A stretch of 32,639 nt of DNA from Caldilineaceae bacterium (GTDB lineage Bacteria; Chloroflexota; Anaerolineae; Caldilineales; Caldilineaceae), in contig JAHBVG010000081.1 in NCBI GenBank assembly GCA_019637695.1, positions 1 through 32,639 on the forward strand, in the 5' to 3' direction. The notes below the pieces were generated by a model. The model made no database searches. It was not told the origin of the DNA and saw only the letters and a list, made by a program, of their open reading frames with translations. Made by a program: the position numbers and the translations under genes. Positions 30,770 through 32,639 of the stretch are shown one piece after another (positions within the stretch are counted from its first letter, which is position 1; each line of letters opens with the position of its first letter).

Positions 30770-32149
30770 TTACACCGCGCCGCGGACCTGAGCAATCAGC
30801 GGATCGATCTCTTCGATGCGGGCGTATTCGGCATCCCAGAATTCTTGGTCGGCCATGCTGTCGATATAGGACGCGTCATAGCCGAAGCGAGTCCACAGAT
30901 CCTTTTTCATCTGTTGCAGCCGCGCTTGCTGACCATCCACGCTGAGATCGACGATCTCGCCCAGGCTGGCCCCCAAAAAGGCGCTCTTGGCCCACATCTC
31001 CAATTGATCATCATCGGGCTTGCCGCCGTTGCGCTCGTAGAGATTTTCGCTCACCGAAGGATAGCGGTCATAGCTGTCGGTGGCAATGGTGACCACATTA
31101 TCATCCGCTCCCAGGCCCAAATATTTGGCCGTTTTGATAGCGCCGATGATGTTGCAGATACAGCTTGGCCCAAATTTGCCGAAGAGATGGCAGGCATCGG
31201 CGCTGGGGACGCCTAACCGATCCACGAGGATATGGGTTCCCGACTGCATCACCTCCATGCCGCGCACAGTGTCGTCGTCGTGGATGAGCATGAGCAGATC
31301 GGTGTTGTAGACATTGTGGATCAGCGTCACCATTTTATCGCCGATGCCTTCAATGCGGTGTTGTCCCTGGCCGCCGTCATAAAGCGTGGGGCACTCGCGC
31401 GGCTCCAACGCCACGATTTTGGCGTCGCTATAGAGCGACTTCACATAATCGCCAGCGGCCAGCGTCCCCGCGCTGCCGGGCGCGCTGACAAAGGCTGCCA
31501 CTCGCCCGTTGCCCACATCCTGCGCCGCCTGCGCCACCGCATCTCCGGTGACATGGCGATGGAAGCGATAGTTGGGCAGCAGTTCAAATTGGGCCAGCAC
31601 CATGTACTGGTCCGGCTTGCTCACATATTCGCTGTGGGTGCGCTCAAGGGTCAGGATCACATCCGACTCGGTGCCGGGGGTGAGGTCAAGATCGCCGCCA
31701 TACTTGCGGATGCGCTCGTAGCGTTCGCGGCTCATGTTGTCGGGCATGACCACCACGGCCTGATAGCCCTTGAGCCGGCTGACGTAGGCCGTGCCGATGC
31801 CAAAATTGCCGGTGCTGGGGCCGATCACAGCTTTGTCGCCAGGGCGCAGATGGTGCAGGGCTTCGGCTTCGGCCAGTGTGGTGTAGGCAGGGCCGACCTT
31901 CATCGAGCCGCTGGGGAAGTTGCGCCCGCTGAGGACGATGATATTGGCCTGAACGCCGGTCAATTCTTTGGGCAGTACAATGCGCTCGACCGTTGCGCCG
32001 GTGTTCTTCCAATTGAGGTTGAAAAGGTTGATGGGGTTGAGTTCGTCCTCGTGCAGCGCCTTCTGCGCGGATTGGCGCAACGCATCAGACAGACGCAGCG
32101 GATCGCGCATCTCGGCATAAGTCGGGCCGGGGATAATGGGTCTTGTCAC
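30770..32149 (-). CDS. PLP-dependent cysteine synthase/threonine synthase-like enzyme
   Basis: A 459-residue fold-type II PLP enzyme. The PLP lysine is Lys84 in PSGSMKVGPAY, the Asn-containing loop GPSTGNFGIGTA binds the substrate carboxylate, and SAPGSAGTLAAG is the phosphate-binding loop. It is longer than ordinary O-acetylserine sulfhydrylase (~310 residues) because of N- and C-terminal extensions, and belongs to a less-studied subfamily. The start is GTG at 32149, with AGGAGGA 7 nt upstream. Beta-replacement chemistry on a serine- or threonine-derived substrate is the family's reaction; the specific substrate here is not known. Confidence 0.86.
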   Translation of the reverse strand: MTRPIIPGPTYAEMRDPLRLSDALRQSAQKALHEDELNPINLFNLNWKNTGATVERIVLPKELTGVQANIIVLSGRNFPSGSMKVGPAYTTLAEAEALHHLRPGDKAVIGPSTGNFGIGTAYVSRLKGYQAVVVMPDNMSRERYERIRKYGGDLDLTPGTESDVILTLERTHSEYVSKPDQYMVLAQFELLPNYRFHRHVTGDAVAQAAQDVGNGRVAAFVSAPGSAGTLAAGDYVKSLYSDAKIVALEPRECPTLYDGGQGQHRIEGIGDKMVTLIHNVYNTDLLMLIHDDDTVRGMEVMQSGTHILVDRLGVPSADACHLFGKFGPSCICNIIGAIKTAKYLGLGADDNVVTIATDSYDRYPSVSENLYERNGGKPDDDQLEMWAKSAFLGASLGEIVDLSVDGQQARLQQMKKDLWTRFGYDASYIDSMADQEFWDAEYARIEEIDPLIAQVRGAV

Positions 32150-32328
32150 AGCGTTCCTCCTGGCGTGGGTGAAAATACTTGATCTTTATGTTACCAGAAT
32201 TAAAGGGGTCTACGGAAATTACAGTGGGAGTGACTGGGGACTGGGGACTGGGGACTGGGGACTGGGAGCGCATTGTCACTCATTCACCTATCATATGCAA
32301 ACTTGATTTGTCTTTTTGTAAAATATAC
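32150..32328. other. Divergent intergenic region with GACTGGG repeats
   Basis: The five perfect GACTGGG units at 32232-32266 are the clearest heptamer run in the window. From about 32280 the sequence becomes AT-rich relative to its neighbours. Promoters for the PLP enzyme gene (minus) should lie here, but none was assigned with confidence. Confidence 0.6.
32232..32266. repeat. Five perfect tandem GACTGGG heptamers
   Basis: Exact 7-bp tandem repeats in five consecutive copies, unlike the degenerate runs elsewhere. There is no inverted partner nearby. Confidence 0.9.
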
Positions 32329-32357
32329 TTGACATATCGGCGTTTGTTGTGTATGTT
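32329..32357 (+). promoter_or_regulatory. Sigma-70-type promoter
   Basis: TTGACA (32329-32334), a 17-nt spacer, then TATGTT (32352-32357). The -35 box is perfect and the -10 partial; the spacing is ideal. It lies 80 bp upstream of the ATG at 32438 in an AT-rich stretch. Confidence 0.6.
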
Positions 32358-32437
32358 CTATTCTGTAAAGCTTACTTGTCATTCTGATTACTAAACTTTA
32401 CATCGCATATTTCTATCAGTTATAACGGAGGGAAATT

Positions 32438-32639
32438 ATGAACAAAGCTGCTAAAACCTACACAATTGAATTTGTCCTATCGATGTCGGCCTATGTCATC
32501 TTGCTGTTTGGGTCGATCTGGTTGTTAAAGCAGATGCCGGAATCACCGTGGCGGTTTGTCCTGGCAATTTTACCCGTGTTGCCGCTCCTTTTTGCTCTGG
32601 GCGCCTTTTTGCGTTTCCTCGGACGGCTGGATGAATTGC
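32438..32639 (+). CDS. Small multi-pass membrane protein (N-terminal part)
   Basis: The first 67 residues of a gene cut by the window end. Two membrane helices are visible (about 10-30 and 38-60), followed by FLRFLGRLDEL, a pattern common in short uncharacterised membrane proteins of this size that continue with more helices. CGGAGGG lies 5 nt upstream of the ATG, and a TTGACA promoter is 80 bp upstream. The function is unknown and the C-terminus is missing. Confidence 0.75.
   Translation, partial: MNKAAKTYTIEFVLSMSAYVILLFGSIWLLKQMPESPWRFVLAILPVLPLLFALGAFLRFLGRLDEL

Overview
This window reads like a piece of a high-GC Gram-negative-type bacterial chromosome, most likely a Chloroflexota (Anaerolineae/Caldilineae-like) organism. 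The lineage is inferred from gene style: a large secreted protein with Thr-Pro linkers, a DUF2339 membrane protein, sugar-acid genes built from MR/MLE and Gfo/Idh families, and many short tandem heptanucleotide repeats between genes. No rRNA, tRNA, CRISPR array or transposase gene was seen.

Layout. Bases 2-307 hold the C-terminus of ClpX. A small ferritin-like protein (652-1251) converges on an HtrA-type lipoprotein protease (1423-2613) and a DUF2339 membrane protein (2725-5415), with a perfect 22-bp hairpin between the convergent genes. A 1321-residue secreted protein (5719-9684) carries a beta-helix domain and three copies of a jelly-roll-like module.

The most interesting block is 9974-16435, a redox cluster in two convergent halves. 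The plus-strand half is a 43-residue membrane peptide, a seven-haem cytochrome c, a Tat-exported four-[4Fe-4S] HybA-like protein and a HybB/NrfD-like quinone-interacting membrane protein, followed by DUF2249, cupin and NnrS-like genes. The minus-strand half is a 121-residue membrane protein with a two-CW cysteine domain and an eight-haem cytochrome c. The two small proteins share a membrane motif and the two cytochromes align haem by haem, so the halves look like duplicated parts of one electron-transfer apparatus. No catalytic terminal reductase or hydrogenase subunit is present. A NarX/NarL-like two-component pair (16815-19521) follows.

Bases 20059-26628 are a minus-strand sugar-acid or uronate-type catabolic cluster: two galactonate-dehydratase-like enolases, two Gfo/Idh/MocA oxidoreductases, a cupin and a PmoA/DUF6807 protein, with an orphan antitoxin-like small gene at its end. 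Bases 26756-30694 encode an envelope-sensing set in the order OmpR-type regulator, triple-PDZ membrane protein, histidine kinase. A PLP-dependent cysteine synthase-like enzyme (30770-32149) and the start of a small membrane protein (32438 to the end) close the window.

Nearly every gap between genes contains 7-bp-period repeats whose unit sequence differs from gap to gap, often arranged as inverted pairs. A longer palindromic repeat occurs twice (5477-5566 and 13269-13372).
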